Positions 24,973 through 36,804 of a DNA stretch of 64,000 bases are shown here, in pieces. The stretch spans positions 1 to 64,000 of the forward strand of contig CAWKNX010000019.1 in assembly GCA_963851085.1 (NCBI GenBank), read 5' to 3'. The number at the start of each line of letters is the position of its first letter. The stretch's first letter is position 1. This DNA is from DATFVJ01 sp963851085. GTDB taxonomy: Bacteria > Actinomycetota > Actinomycetes > Streptosporangiales > Streptosporangiaceae. Below the pieces are notes generated by a model. The model did no database searches. It was not told where the DNA came from and saw nothing but the letters and a program-made list of their open reading frames with translations. Both the position numbers and the translations under genes were made by a program.

Positions 24973-25842
24973 ATGGCGAACGGCTACCTCGCTCCGGTCC
25001 TGGGCTGGTACCAGCGACACGCTCGCGACCTGCCATGGCGCGAGCCGACCGCGTCGCCGTGGGCAGTGCTCGTCAGCGAGATCATGCTCCAGCAGACGCC
25101 GGTGTCCCGCGTCGTCCCTGCCTACCTCGAGTGGCTCAAGCGATGGCCCATACCCGGCGCGCTCGCTGCCGAGCCCGCGGGCGAGGCCGTTCGGCAGTGG
25201 GGGCTCCTCGGCTATCCACGCCGGGCACTCAACCTGCACGCGACGGCACGGATCGTCACGGAGCGCCACGGCGGTGAGGTCCCAGCTTCGCGAGACGACC
25301 TGCTCGCACTCCCCGGCGTCGGGCCCTACACCGCGGCGGCCGTGGCGAGCTTCGCGTTCGGCCAGCGGCATGCGGTGCTTGACACGAACGTGCGCCGGGT
25401 ACTCGCGCGGCTGTTCGGTGGCACGGCGTACGCGCCGCGCACGCTGTCGGTGGCCGAGACGCGGCTCGCGGAATCGCTGCTGCCGTCGCAGCCTGCCATG
25501 GCCGCTCGATGGGCCGTCGCGGTGATGGAACTAGGGGCGCTCGTGTGCACCGCCGCGAGCCCGGCGTGTGGCCGGTGCCCGGTAGCGCAGTCGTGCTCGT
25601 GGCGGCTCGCGGGTTTCCCTCCTGCCGCGCGGCGGCAGACCGGGCAGCGGTATCAGGGGACCGACCGGCAGTGCCGTGGCCGCATACTGGCGGTGCTGCG
25701 AGACGCCCGCGCCGCGGTGGCGAAGGCGGAACTCGACAAGGTGTGGCCGGACGCGGCGCAGCGCGAACGCGCGCTCGACAGCCTCGTCGCGGACGGCCTC
25801 GCCGAGCCACTGGCCGACGGCACGTACGCCCTGCCCCGCTGA
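24973..25842 (+). CDS. mutY: A/G-specific adenine glycosylase
   Basis: Removes adenine mispaired with 8-oxoguanine. The 289-residue product has the HhH-GPD fold: WREPTASPWAVLVSEIMLQQ with the catalytic Glu, LPGVGPYTAAAVASFAFG (helix-hairpin-helix), VLDTNVRRVLARLFG with the conserved Asp, and the four-cysteine iron-sulphur cluster CTAASPACGRCPVAQSC. It is shorter than the 350-residue enterobacterial enzyme, as usual in actinobacteria. ATG at 24973 was chosen; the open frame upstream is not conserved. The place after radA-disA matches mycobacteria. Confidence 0.93.
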   Translation: MANGYLAPVLGWYQRHARDLPWREPTASPWAVLVSEIMLQQTPVSRVVPAYLEWLKRWPIPGALAAEPAGEAVRQWGLLGYPRRALNLHATARIVTERHGGEVPASRDDLLALPGVGPYTAAAVASFAFGQRHAVLDTNVRRVLARLFGGTAYAPRTLSVAETRLAESLLPSQPAMAARWAVAVMELGALVCTAASPACGRCPVAQSCSWRLAGFPPAARRQTGQRYQGTDRQCRGRILAVLRDARAAVAKAELDKVWPDAAQRERALDSLVADGLAEPLADGTYALPR

Positions 25843-25848
25843 CGGCGC

Positions 25849-26001
25849 GGGCAGGTGGGAAGTGGCCCGGCAGGTGGGAAGTGACCGGGCAGTGGGGAGT
25901 GGCCCGGCAGGTGGGAAGTGACCGGGCAGTGGGAAGTGGCCCGGCAGGTGGGAAGTGACCGGGCAGTGGGAAGTGGCCCGGCAGGTGGGAAGTGACCGGG
26001 C
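25849..26001. repeat. 37-bp tandem repeat array
   Basis: About four copies of a 37-base unit made of two related halves, GGCAGGTGGGAAGTGACCGG and GCAGTGGGAAGTGGCCC, run from directly after the mutY stop to within 30 bases of the methyltransferase start. The copies are nearly identical, so the array is young or actively homogenised. The units are contiguous with no unique spacers, so this is not a CRISPR array. Confidence 0.9.
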
Positions 26002-26028
26002 GGGTGCACAGAGACATGGAGGCGTGTG

Positions 26029-26919
26029 ATGAGCTCACCGGGGCCACTGGCCGACGTCGCCAGGACCGCGCTCGCGGTGGCGCGTGTGCGTGCGCGGGAG
26101 AGCCGGCGGCCGGACCGCCTGTTCGACGATCCCTACGCCTCGGCGTTCGTGGCCGCCCTCCCAGATGCGCCTTCCGGTGAGCAGGCCGGCCCGGGTGCTC
26201 CCGGCTCGCTGCGCGCGAAGCTCGGTTTCCACGCCGTCATCCGCACCCGGTTCTTCGACGACTTCCTGCTCGGCGCCTGCGCCGCCGGCTGCCGCCAGGT
26301 GGTCCTGCTCGCGGCGGGCCTGGACACCCGCGCGTTCCGGCTGCCGTGGCCAGCCGGCGTGCGCCTGTTCGAGCTGGACAGGCTTGACGTGCTGGACTTC
26401 AAGGACGCTGTGCTGAGCCGGCAGGGCGCCGTCCCGCGCTGTGGACGCACGGCCCTCGCGGCGGACCTGCGCGAGGACTGGCCCGCTGCGCTCGTCGGCG
26501 CCGACGCCGGCTTCGAGCCCGGGCAGCCGACCGCCTGGCTCGCCGAAGGGCTGCTCGTCTACCTCAGCGCGGACGACGCCGCGCACGTGCTTTCCGGTGT
26601 GGGCGCGCTCTGCGCCCCAGGCAGCCGGCTCTCACTTGAAGGCGGCGGCGCCGCGACCTCCCTGGTCGCCCGGGCCAGCGCCACGGCCGACCCCGCCGGG
26701 GCCGACGGGCAGGCTCCCGCCACGGGCAATCTCACCTCGCTGTGGAAGGGCGGCCTGGGGAAGGACTCGGCGGGCTGGCTCACCCGCCACGGCTGGCAGA
26801 CCCAGTTCCACGAACTCGCGCGGGTCGCCGCCTCCTACGGCAGGCCGGCGGCTAACGCCGGTACGAGCAGCGGCTTCATCACGGCGGCGTATCTCACCAG
26901 CGGGCCGCCCGGCTGCTGA
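26029..26919 (+). CDS. Class I SAM-dependent methyltransferase (TIGR00027/COG3315 family)
   Basis: The 296-residue member of the family of putative S-adenosylmethionine methyltransferases related to leucine carboxyl methyltransferases (Ppm1-like) is expanded in actinobacteria. Features: the N-terminal RPDRLFDDPYASAFV, RTRFFDDFLL, the SAM-binding QVVLLAAGLDTRAFRL, FELDRLDVLDFK, and WLAEGLLVYLSADDA. GGAGG lies six bases before the ATG at 26029 (a GTG at 26026 is also possible). The substrate is unknown. The tandem repeat array occupies its upstream region; the gene converges with the sigma factor gene. Confidence 0.85.
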   Translation: MSSPGPLADVARTALAVARVRARESRRPDRLFDDPYASAFVAALPDAPSGEQAGPGAPGSLRAKLGFHAVIRTRFFDDFLLGACAAGCRQVVLLAAGLDTRAFRLPWPAGVRLFELDRLDVLDFKDAVLSRQGAVPRCGRTALAADLREDWPAALVGADAGFEPGQPTAWLAEGLLVYLSADDAAHVLSGVGALCAPGSRLSLEGGGAATSLVARASATADPAGADGQAPATGNLTSLWKGGLGKDSAGWLTRHGWQTQFHELARVAASYGRPAANAGTSSGFITAAYLTSGPPGC

Positions 26920-26944
26920 CCCGCCACCGCCGACGGCAAACGGC

Positions 26945-28203
26945 TCACTGGCCGTCGGTCAGACGGGCGGCCCGGGCGTGGAGGTAGCGCTGTTGCGGGA
27001 GGCTGGTTGTTCGCCGGGCCGCCGCCTGGTAGCACTCGCGCGCCGACACGCGATCGCCGGCCATCTCCAGCAGGTGCCCGCGGACCGCGTGGAACCGGTG
27101 GTCGCCGGCGATCCGCTCGTCGGCCTCGAGCTTGCCGAGCAGATTAAGCCCCACGTGCGGGCCCCGGACCATGGCTACCGCGACGGCGTGGTTCAGCGCT
27201 ACCACGGGGTTGGCCGAGGTTCGCATCAGCAGCTCGTACAGGGCCATGATCTGTGGCCAGTCGGTCGCCTCGGCGCTTGGCGCTTCGTCGTGGACCGCGG
27301 CGATGGCCGCCTGGAGCTGGTAGGGGCCGGTTGGCCCGCGAGGAAGTGCGCCGGTGATGAGGGCCAGGCCCTCAGCGATGTACCCGGCGTTCCACCGGCT
27401 CCGATCCTGTTCGGCCATCGGGATCAATCTTCCATCGGGCCCAGTACGCGCGGCTGGCGCGCGTCGGTGAGCAACATGAGCGCGAGCAACCCCGTCACCT
27501 CGCCATCATCTGGCAGCAGGCGGTGGACCATGCGGGCCAGCCGGATCGCCTCGGCTGCCAGCTCACCGCGCTGCAGGCACGGCCCTGACGTGCTGGCGTA
27601 GCCCTCGTTGAAGATCAGGTAGAGCACGTGGAGAACCGCGCCGAGCCGCTCCGCACGTGCCGAGACCGGGGGCATGCCGAAGGGAATACCGCTGTCCTTG
27701 ATGCGCTGCTTGGCCCGGCTGATGCGCCGGGTCATGGTCACCTCGGGCACGAGAAATGCACGGGCGATCTCCACGGTGGTCAAGCCGCCGACCGCTCGCA
27801 AGGTAAGCGCGATCTGCGAGGCCGGCGACAGCGAGGGGTGACAACACATGAACAGCAGGATGAGCGTGTCGTCCGAGTCCGAGGCGATGCCCCCGCCCGC
27901 GGCTTGGTCGGCGGCGGGCGCCAGCCAGTGGTCGGGCAGTATCCGCTGGGCGACGGTGTCCTCACGGCGTTGGCGAGCCTGCTCGCTCCGCAGCAGGTCG
28001 GTCAGCCTGCGGGAGGCGACCGTGATCAGCCAGCCTCGCGGATTGCCCGGGATGCCATCCTTCGGCCACCGCATAGCGGCCGCGAGGGCCGCCTCTTGCG
28101 CCGCGTCCTCGGCACTGTCGAAATGCCCGTAACGCCGCACTACCGCGCCGAGGACCTGCGGCGCCAGCCGGCGCAGCAGGTCCTCGACCTCGGTGTCAGC
28201 CAC
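26945..28203 (-). pseudogene. ECF sigma factor with C-terminal TPR-like extension (ECF42/DUF6596 type), frameshifted
   Basis: Sigma-70 family factor of the group that carries a long C-terminal extension and is paired with DGPF/YCII proteins. The 5' frame (to 27424) contains sigma2 (HFDSAEDAAQEAALAAAMRW, NPRGWLITVASRRLTDLLR) and sigma4 (LTLRAVGGLTTVEIARAFLV) and runs through FNEGYASTSG to ARQPRV. The extension (LIPMAEQDRSRWNAGYIAEG, ALNHAVAVAMVRGPHVGL) continues in another frame. One missing base near 27448-27458 (CCAGCCGCGCG on the coding strand) would restore a 419-residue protein. The DNA-binding part alone is intact, so a truncated product could still act. Confidence 0.8.
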
Positions 28204-28211
28204 GGGAGCGG

Positions 28212-28628
28212 TCAGACATCCAGCTCAGCCCGGGAATCGGCGATCGGCCGTACGTCCACCACGTTCCCCTCGTAGGCACCGGCCGGACCTGGGCAGTTAG
28301 TCAGCCGGGCAGCGATCTCGGTCGCCCGGTCGAAGCTTTCACAATCCACGATCCAGAAGCCAGCGAGGACCTCCTGGGTTTCGGGATACGGCCCGTCCGT
28401 TACGGCCGGGACACCGCTCTGCAACTGGATTCTCCTGGTGTGGACCGGAGCGGTCAGGCCGTACGTGTCAACGAGCTCACCGGACTCCGCCAGGTCCTTG
28501 TTGAACGACTCCATGAACGAGCCCATCGCCGCGGCGTCCGCCGCGGACCAGGCGGGCTTGTCGGTGGCCTTCCCGGCCAGGGCGTCGTAGTCCTGCTGCG
28601 AGCCGCAAATCAAGATCATGTACTTCAT
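28212..28628 (-). CDS. YCII-related / DGPF domain protein
   Basis: The 138-residue protein is of the DGPF family (YciI-like ferredoxin fold). It begins MKYMILICGSQQDYDAL and carries the family motif TDGPYPETQEVLAGFWIVD followed by DCESFDRATEIAARL. A strong AGGGGAGAAA site precedes the ATG at 28628. It lies eight bases upstream of the ECF sigma gene in the same direction, the conserved pairing for ECF42-type factors, in which DGPF proteins are both partners and targets. The molecular function is not established. Confidence 0.88.
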   Translation of the reverse strand: MKYMILICGSQQDYDALAGKATDKPAWSAADAAAMGSFMESFNKDLAESGELVDTYGLTAPVHTRRIQLQSGVPAVTDGPYPETQEVLAGFWIVDCESFDRATEIAARLTNCPGPAGAYEGNVVDVRPIADSRAELDV

Positions 28629-28813
28629 TTTCTCCCCTCTCCTGGCACCGCTGCGGTACCTCTCACCAGAGACGTCGGGGCCACCGGCCCATCCCGGACA
28701 TCCACCCGCCACCGAGCCGCGAATTATCGCAATCCCGGTGCGCGCCCTGGCGCCAGCGGATACCATCATGGCCCGGACCCAAGAAAAGGGCCCGGGCCAG
28801 GTGATCGCGGGTT

Positions 28814-31324
<2,511 letters not shown>

Positions 31325-32079
31325 GTCGCTCCTCACAGAGCGGTCGGGCAGGCCAGTAACGTCCGACCCTGTCCCTTCCGCATATTAGCCCGCGAGCCGG
31401 ACAGCGCATCTGATGCGTTTTGCCTCACATTGAAGACGTTCCCCGGCCATAGGGCGTTCACCCCATCAAACCCCGAGCTGGACCCGAGGTGTTCCCGCTA
31501 CGCCGCAAGCGAACGGCCCGCCGCTCGGTGAGCGGCGGGCCGCTGCCGTGCCAGCCGGGGACACGGGCTGTGTTCAGGTTCCGCGCGGCACGCGCAGGCA
31601 CGGGTCCCGGTCGTTGCCCCCGTCACGGACCGCGGCACGACGACCTGCGGCGCAGCGACCTGCGCACCGCACGCGGTGCGCAGCGACCTGCGCACCGCGT
31701 GCGCAGGCAGTTATCGCCGGGCCGTCGCTGTGGTCGGCCCTCCCGATGGCTGGCGCCATTGGCCAGCGCCATGGTCCGGCGGTCAGCGTGGCCGACCGTC
31801 GCCGTGACAGGGCAGTGCCCGCGATCCCGCCGTCGCGACGCGCAGAACGAGTGCCTCAATGCCACGTCGAGAACGAGAACGCCGCCCGGTGGTAACCCCG
31901 CCGCCCTGCGGCAAACCCGGACGGAGCAAACCAGGAAGCAAGCGGGAGCAAACCCTCACCAGCCAAACTGTCGTTCCATTGCGGGTCGCTCTTAGCCGCC
32001 CCAGGTGCGCGGTGCCCCTGGCGGGCCTGTCCGCAGTGCGGCAGTACTAGTACACGGCCGTCTTAGTGCACGGGCAGTC
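31325..32079. other. Long non-coding stretch between lsr2 and clpC
   Basis: These 755 bases separate the lsr2 stop from the clpC start (both minus strand) and must hold the clpC promoter and the lsr2 terminator. They contain a 21-base direct repeat beginning GCGCAGCGACCTGCGC (31650 and 31678), an 11-bp-stem hairpin, and repeated GGAGCAAACC motifs near 31922-31955. Open frames here lack recognisable domains. I see no gene. Confidence 0.5.
31673..31698. terminator. Perfect 11-bp-stem hairpin in the lsr2-clpC gap
   Basis: GCGGTGCGCAG (31673-31683), loop CGAC, then CTGCGCACCGC (31688-31698) form a perfect stem. The right half repeats a 21-base sequence also present at 31650-31670. It may be a terminator for lsr2 or a protein-binding site. 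Confidence 0.5.
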
Positions 32080-32412
32080 TTAGTGCGCGGCCTCGTACTC
32101 CTGAACGATCGCCGCCGGAATCCGGCCACGCTCATTGACCTTGTAACCGCGCTGCTTCGCCCACGACCTGATTTCTGCGCTGCGCTCGCGACCCGGGCCA
32201 CCGCGGGCCCGGCGCCGGCGGCCAACCCCACTCGCCTTGCGCGCGTGGTCGACGAACGGGCTGACCTTGTCCTGCAGTTCCTGGGCGTGCTTAGCACATA
32301 CATCGATCTCGTACGCCGTGCCGTCAAACGAGAACGAAACCGTCTCTTCCCCCTCGACCTCACCGTCATGCGGGAGGTCGCAGACGACCGTCACCTTCAC
32401 CTTCTGTGCCAT
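32080..32412 (-). CDS. lsr2: Lsr2 nucleoid-associated protein
   Basis: H-NS-like silencer that bridges AT-rich DNA, often horizontally acquired. The 110-residue product has the N-terminal oligomerisation domain (MAQKVKVTVVCDLPHDGEVE, TVSFSFDGTAYEID) and the C-terminal DNA-binding domain with RGRIPAAIVQEYEAAH, where RGR inserts in the minor groove. The length is typical. ATG at 32412 gives MAQKVKV. It lies between lysS and clpC in mycobacteria; here clpC is adjacent and lysS lies about 9 kb further on. Confidence 0.96.
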   Translation of the reverse strand: MAQKVKVTVVCDLPHDGEVEGEETVSFSFDGTAYEIDVCAKHAQELQDKVSPFVDHARKASGVGRRRRARGGPGRERSAEIRSWAKQRGYKVNERGRIPAAIVQEYEAAH

Positions 32413-32569
32413 CGGGGACAGCCCTTCTACTGGAGTAATCCTATTTCGGGTGCCAAACATATACCCTGATACTTGCCCATGACAATTCGAGCCAGGGATG
32501 TAATCTGGCAAGTACTTCCCGCCAACACCGATTGCTGTCAGTTCGGAAGGCGCAGGTAACGCTGCGTAA

Positions 32570-32917
32570 TCACGCTCTGGGCGTCCCGGGCGGGTGGTCT
32601 TCTGATGCGCGGCTGATGACGCCATCATCCCCGCGGTCCGGCGGATCATGCGGGCCAGAACCCACCCCATGGTTGCGGGCAGAATTACCGCCAGAAGCAG
32701 GCTCGCCAGCACCGTTCTGCAACCTACCCGGCCGCTGCGTGAAATCCGGCGATGTCATCTCACCATGTGGGTCACCAGGCAAGTCGGACTCCTCAGGAGG
32801 CGTGATCCTGCCGCGCCGCCGCGGCGCCATCTCCCTTCGCAACAGGACGACGACTCCGGCGATGAAGGCGACCGCCATTACCAGTGGCGGGGTGAGTGCG
32901 GCCAGGTCGCTGCCCAT
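32570..32917 (-). CDS. Small single-pass membrane protein
   Basis: The 115-residue product has one N-terminal membrane segment (LAALTPPLVMAVAFIAGVVV) followed by a basic stretch (LLRREMAPRRRGR) and a hydrophilic Pro/Gly/Asp-rich tail. The N-terminal 40 residues look like a real anchored protein of actinobacteria; the tail is low-complexity. The ribosome site is poor: GGAGG lies about 20 bases upstream of the ATG. No function is known. It is upstream of lsr2 on the same strand. Confidence 0.5.
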   Translation of the reverse strand: MGSDLAALTPPLVMAVAFIAGVVVLLRREMAPRRRGRITPPEESDLPGDPHGEMTSPDFTQRPGRLQNGAGEPASGGNSARNHGVGSGPHDPPDRGDDGVISRASEDHPPGTPRA

Positions 32918-34487
32918 CGCTGCGTCTATCAGAATTCCTCCTCTCCGCTACCCCGACGCTACCTCCGGCTCTGTCGCGCGTGCGGACAGGGCCCTGACCA
33001 GGCGTCCGGTCCCAGCCACGGACGGATTGGCCGCAGGTCACCCGGACGGGCCCGGCACGTGGCAAGATCGGGCCGCGACGCGCCGGGTACCGGCCGCCGC
33101 GCTCGACGCGAAGCGGACATGGACGCGAGGAGGCAGCCCACCCCATGTTGAACGGCATGTTCCACGCGGACCTCCACATCCATTCGAAGTTCTCACGTGC
33201 GTGCAGTAAGCAGTGCGATCTAGAGCATCTCGCATGGTGGGCCTTGCGCAAAGGCGTCACGGTGATCGGCACCGGTGACTTCACTCACCCAGGATGGTCG
33301 GAGGAACTGAAGGAGAATCTCGTCGAGGCCGAGCCCGGGCTGTTCCGCCTCCAACGCGACATCGAGAAACAGGTGCGGCGCACCAGCCCGCCGGGCAACG
33401 GCCAGTCCATTCGGTTCGTGCTCTCCGTCGAGATCTCCACGATCTACCGCCGCGCCGATCGCACTCGCAAAGTGCACCATCTGCTGTACGCCCCGACGTT
33501 TGCCGCCGCGGACCGCATCACCGCCGCACTGGCGAGGATCGGGAATCTAGCGTCCGACGGCAGGCCGATCCTCGGGCTTGACTCACGTGACCTGCTCGAG
33601 ATCACGCTTGAGAGTGATCCGGGCTCTTACTTGGTTCCCGCGCACGTGTGGACGCCATGGTTCGCGGTACTCGGATCCAAATCTGGTTTCGACACGGTTG
33701 CGGAGTGTTACGCGGATCTCGCTGGGCACGTGTTCGCCATCGAGACCGGGCTCTCCTCTGACCCGCCTATGAACTGGACGTGCTCTGTACTCGACTCGTA
33801 TCGGCTCGTGAGCAACTCCGACGCGCACTCGCCGCCAATGCTTGGGCGTGAAGCGACGACGCTACAGACCGATCTGGACTACTTCGCGATCAGGCGCGCG
33901 CTCGAAACCGGCGACGGTCTGGCGGGCACAGTCGAATTCTTTCCAGAAGAAGGCAAGTATCACTTGGACGGGCACCGCAAGTGTGGTGTGCGCTTCATGC
34001 CCGCGCAGACACGTGCTTGCGGCGGCAACTGTCCAGAATGTGGAAAGCCGCTCACCGTCGGCGTGCTGCACCGGGTGGCCGAACTCGCTGACCGCCCGCG
34101 GGGTTTCCGCCCCCCGGGCGCGCCGGATTGCTGGAACCTCGTACCGCTGCCTGAGATCGTCTCGGAGATTCTGGGTCCCGGGCCGAAGAGCAAGCGGGTC
34201 ACCGGCGAGGTGTCCAGGCTGGTGCGCGCTCTCGGGCCCGAACTCGCCATTCTGCGCGACGTGCCCACCGACCAGATCGGGGCGGTCGGCGGGACCTTGC
34301 TCGGCGAGGCGATCACCAGGCTCCGCCGCGGCGAGGTCCTCGCCGATGCCGGATATGACGGCGAGTACGGCGAGGTCCGGCTGCTCCGGCCCGCCGAAAC
34401 CCGGATGTCGGCGAGCGTCCAAGTGCTGTTCGAACCAGACACGCCGGCCGGGACCGTGGCACACCGGCACGCGGTGCCAGACGACGC

Positions 34488-34573
34488 TGATCCTGAACGG
34501 CTGCCGCGGATGCGGCAACGATTGCTGCGGGGGGATCCCGAGGGTCGGCCGTCCGTGGGTAGCAGAGCTAGCA
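34488..34573 (+). repeat. 86-bp intragenic repeat, copy 1 (in endoQ-uvrD)
   Basis: It matches 44163-44248 at 84 of 86 positions and in the same orientation along the window. It begins TGATCCTGAACGGCTGCCGC, contains the hairpin TGCCGC-GGAT-GCGGCA and the palindrome GGGATCCC, and ends GTAGCAGAGCTAGCA. Similarity continues weakly for about 30 bases; here that extension repeats GATCCTGAACGGC. It is read in frame within the fusion gene as DPERLPRMRQRLLRGDP and so on, between the two catalytic domains. Confidence 0.9.
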
Positions 34574-36096
34574 TCGATCCTGAACGGCGGCCGCGGTCTG
34601 CGCCACCCGCAAGATCCGCGTCACCCCTGCTGCCAGGACCAGCCGAGCCAGCCGAGCCAGCCGATGAGCGGCGCGCCACGCGGCAGCCGTTCGGTATCGT
34701 CCATCCCGTCATTCTCAAGCCCGCGCACACCCCCGGAGCCGCACCGCCCGGGAAACGCTCGGTGCGGGGCGGCCTGGACCGGGATCAGCATGCGGCGGCG
34801 GCCGCCGCCACCCCGCTATTGATCATCGCGGGGCCTGGCACCGGCAAGACGCGGACGCTGACGCACCGGATCGCGTATCTGACCAGCGAGCGCGGCGTTG
34901 CCCCGGGTCACTTCCTGGCCATCACGTTCACCCGGCGCGCCGGGCAGGAACTGCGGGACCGGCTGGCCGCCCTGATCCCCGGCGCGGCGCCGCTGATCAC
35001 GATCACCACATTTCACGGCCTGGGTCTGCGGATCCTGCGTGAGCATCACGACCGCGCCGGGCTGCCGGAACGTTTCGGCGTCGCGGACGAGGCCGCCCAG
35101 CTGAGCGTGGCGACGGACCTGACCGGATCGGGGCAAGCTGGCCGCGCCTTGCTCGCTCAGCTCGCTGGCAAGGCCAGGGCCGAGGGCACCGATCCGCTTC
35201 GGGAGAGTTTCCGCAAGGCGCTGCTTTCCCGCGGCCTGGTGGACTTCGACGGTCTCGTCGAGCTGGCGGGCGGCCTGCTCCGCGATGAGCCGGACGTGGC
35301 GCGAGGCTACCGTGAGCGCTGGCCGCACATCAGCGTGGACGAATATCAGGACATCGACGCGGCCCAGTACGCGCTGCTGAAGCGCCTTGCGCGTACCGGC
35401 GGTGACGGCCTGGCCGTCATCGGCGACCCGGATCAGGCGATCTATGGATTCCGCGGCGCTGACGTGGGGTTCTTCCTGCGTTTCCGTGACGACTTCCCGA
35501 GTGCCCAGACCGCGGTCCTGACCACCAACTACCGGTCAGGCCCCGCCATTGTCGCGGGGGCACTTCAGGCCATCGGCCCGGCCACGCTCGTCCCGGGTCG
35601 CAGGCTTCACGCGGTGATCGCGGATCCGCGCGCGGCGGGACCGATCACCCTGCACGAGGCCGCCGACCAGCAGGCAGAAGCCGCCTGGATCGCCGAGACC
35701 ATCGATGGCTTGCTCGGCGGCTCGTCCTTCCACTCGCTGGATTCTGGGCGGGCCGATGGCCACGGCCACGGCGGCCTCGGCTTGGCCGACATAGCCGTTG
35801 CTGTACCGGACCGACGCGCAGGCGGGCCCGCTCATGCAGGCGCTGACCCGTGCCGGGCTGCCATTCCAGAAACGCTCACATGACAGGCTTGCCAACCGGC
35901 CTGGAGTTCAGCTGCTCGCCCGCGAACTCCGGCTGGCAAGCCCCGCGGCGGACCCGGCCGGTGCCGCCACGGACACGGCCATCGCGGGCAGGCGCGGGCG
36001 GCGCGGGCGTGGGCAGCACCGCACACGGGACGAGCGGCGCGGATTGGGGCGAGACGGCCGGCGCGGACGTGGGTTCGGCGGCAGCGCGGACGTGGG

Positions 36097-36243
36097 TTCG
36101 GCGGGCAGCGCGGACACGGGCAGCACGGACACGGGCAGCGTGGACGTTAGTTCGGCGGGCAGTGCGGACACGGGCAGCACGGACACGGGCAGCGTGGACG
36201 TTGGTTCGGCGGGCAGCACGGACACGGGCAGCACGGACATGAG
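36097..36243 (+). repeat. 54-bp tandem repeat (2.7 copies) in the helicase linker
   Basis: The unit begins TTCGGCGGGCAGCGCGGACA; copies start at 36097, 36151 and 36205. The 54-base length keeps the frame and encodes 18-residue repeats of the type SAGSADTGSTDTGSVDV. It expands a Gly/Ser/Asp/Thr-rich insert between helicase motifs of the EndoQ-UvrD fusion. Confidence 0.9.
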
Positions 36244-36804
36244 TGCGGCCGACGGCCTGGACGCGGGTGCGGCCAGCGGCGCGGCTGGCGGGTCCATCTC
36301 CCTGGAGACACGGCTGCGCGCTGCCGTGCGCGCGGTCACCGCGATGCTGCCGGCGGCCGGGCCGGAAGCCACCGACGTGCGCGCGGCGGCGGACGTGCTA
36401 TTGCCGCTCGCCCGCCGCTGCGGCGACGATCTCGGCCGGTTCCTGACCGAGATCTCGCTCGGCGCGGAGGCCGACGCGGCCGACCCGCGCGCCGACGCCG
36501 TGGCATTGCTGACCTTGCATGCCGCCAAGGGCCTGGAATTTCCGGTCGTGTTCGTGGCCGGCTGCGAGGAGGGCTTGCTGCCGCTGCGGCTGCCCGACGT
36601 CGCACCCGACGAGGAGCGGCGGCTGCTTTTCGTCGGCATGACACGCGCGGGCACCAAGCTCTTCCTCACCTGGGCCCGCCGCCGCGGCGGCGGCGAAAAG
36701 GCCGGGAGCCCGTCCCCGTTCCTGACGGCCATCAGCCCCGACCTGATCACGCGGACGGCGCCAACTGTACGGCGCCGCCCCACCGGACGCCAGCTCCGCC
36801 TGCT

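Noticed and set aside
25849..26001. Possible CRISPR array
   Set aside because: The repeat units are contiguous and alternate between two related halves with no unique spacers, and no cas gene is present.
31489..31995. 168-codon plus-strand frame in the lsr2-clpC gap
   Set aside because: It is Arg/Pro-rich, runs over direct repeats and a hairpin, and has no start signal or conserved motif.
32413..32712. Extension of the lsr2 frame upstream of MAQKVK
   Set aside because: The extra 100 residues have no similarity to Lsr2 and overlap the small membrane protein gene; Lsr2 of normal length starts at 32412.
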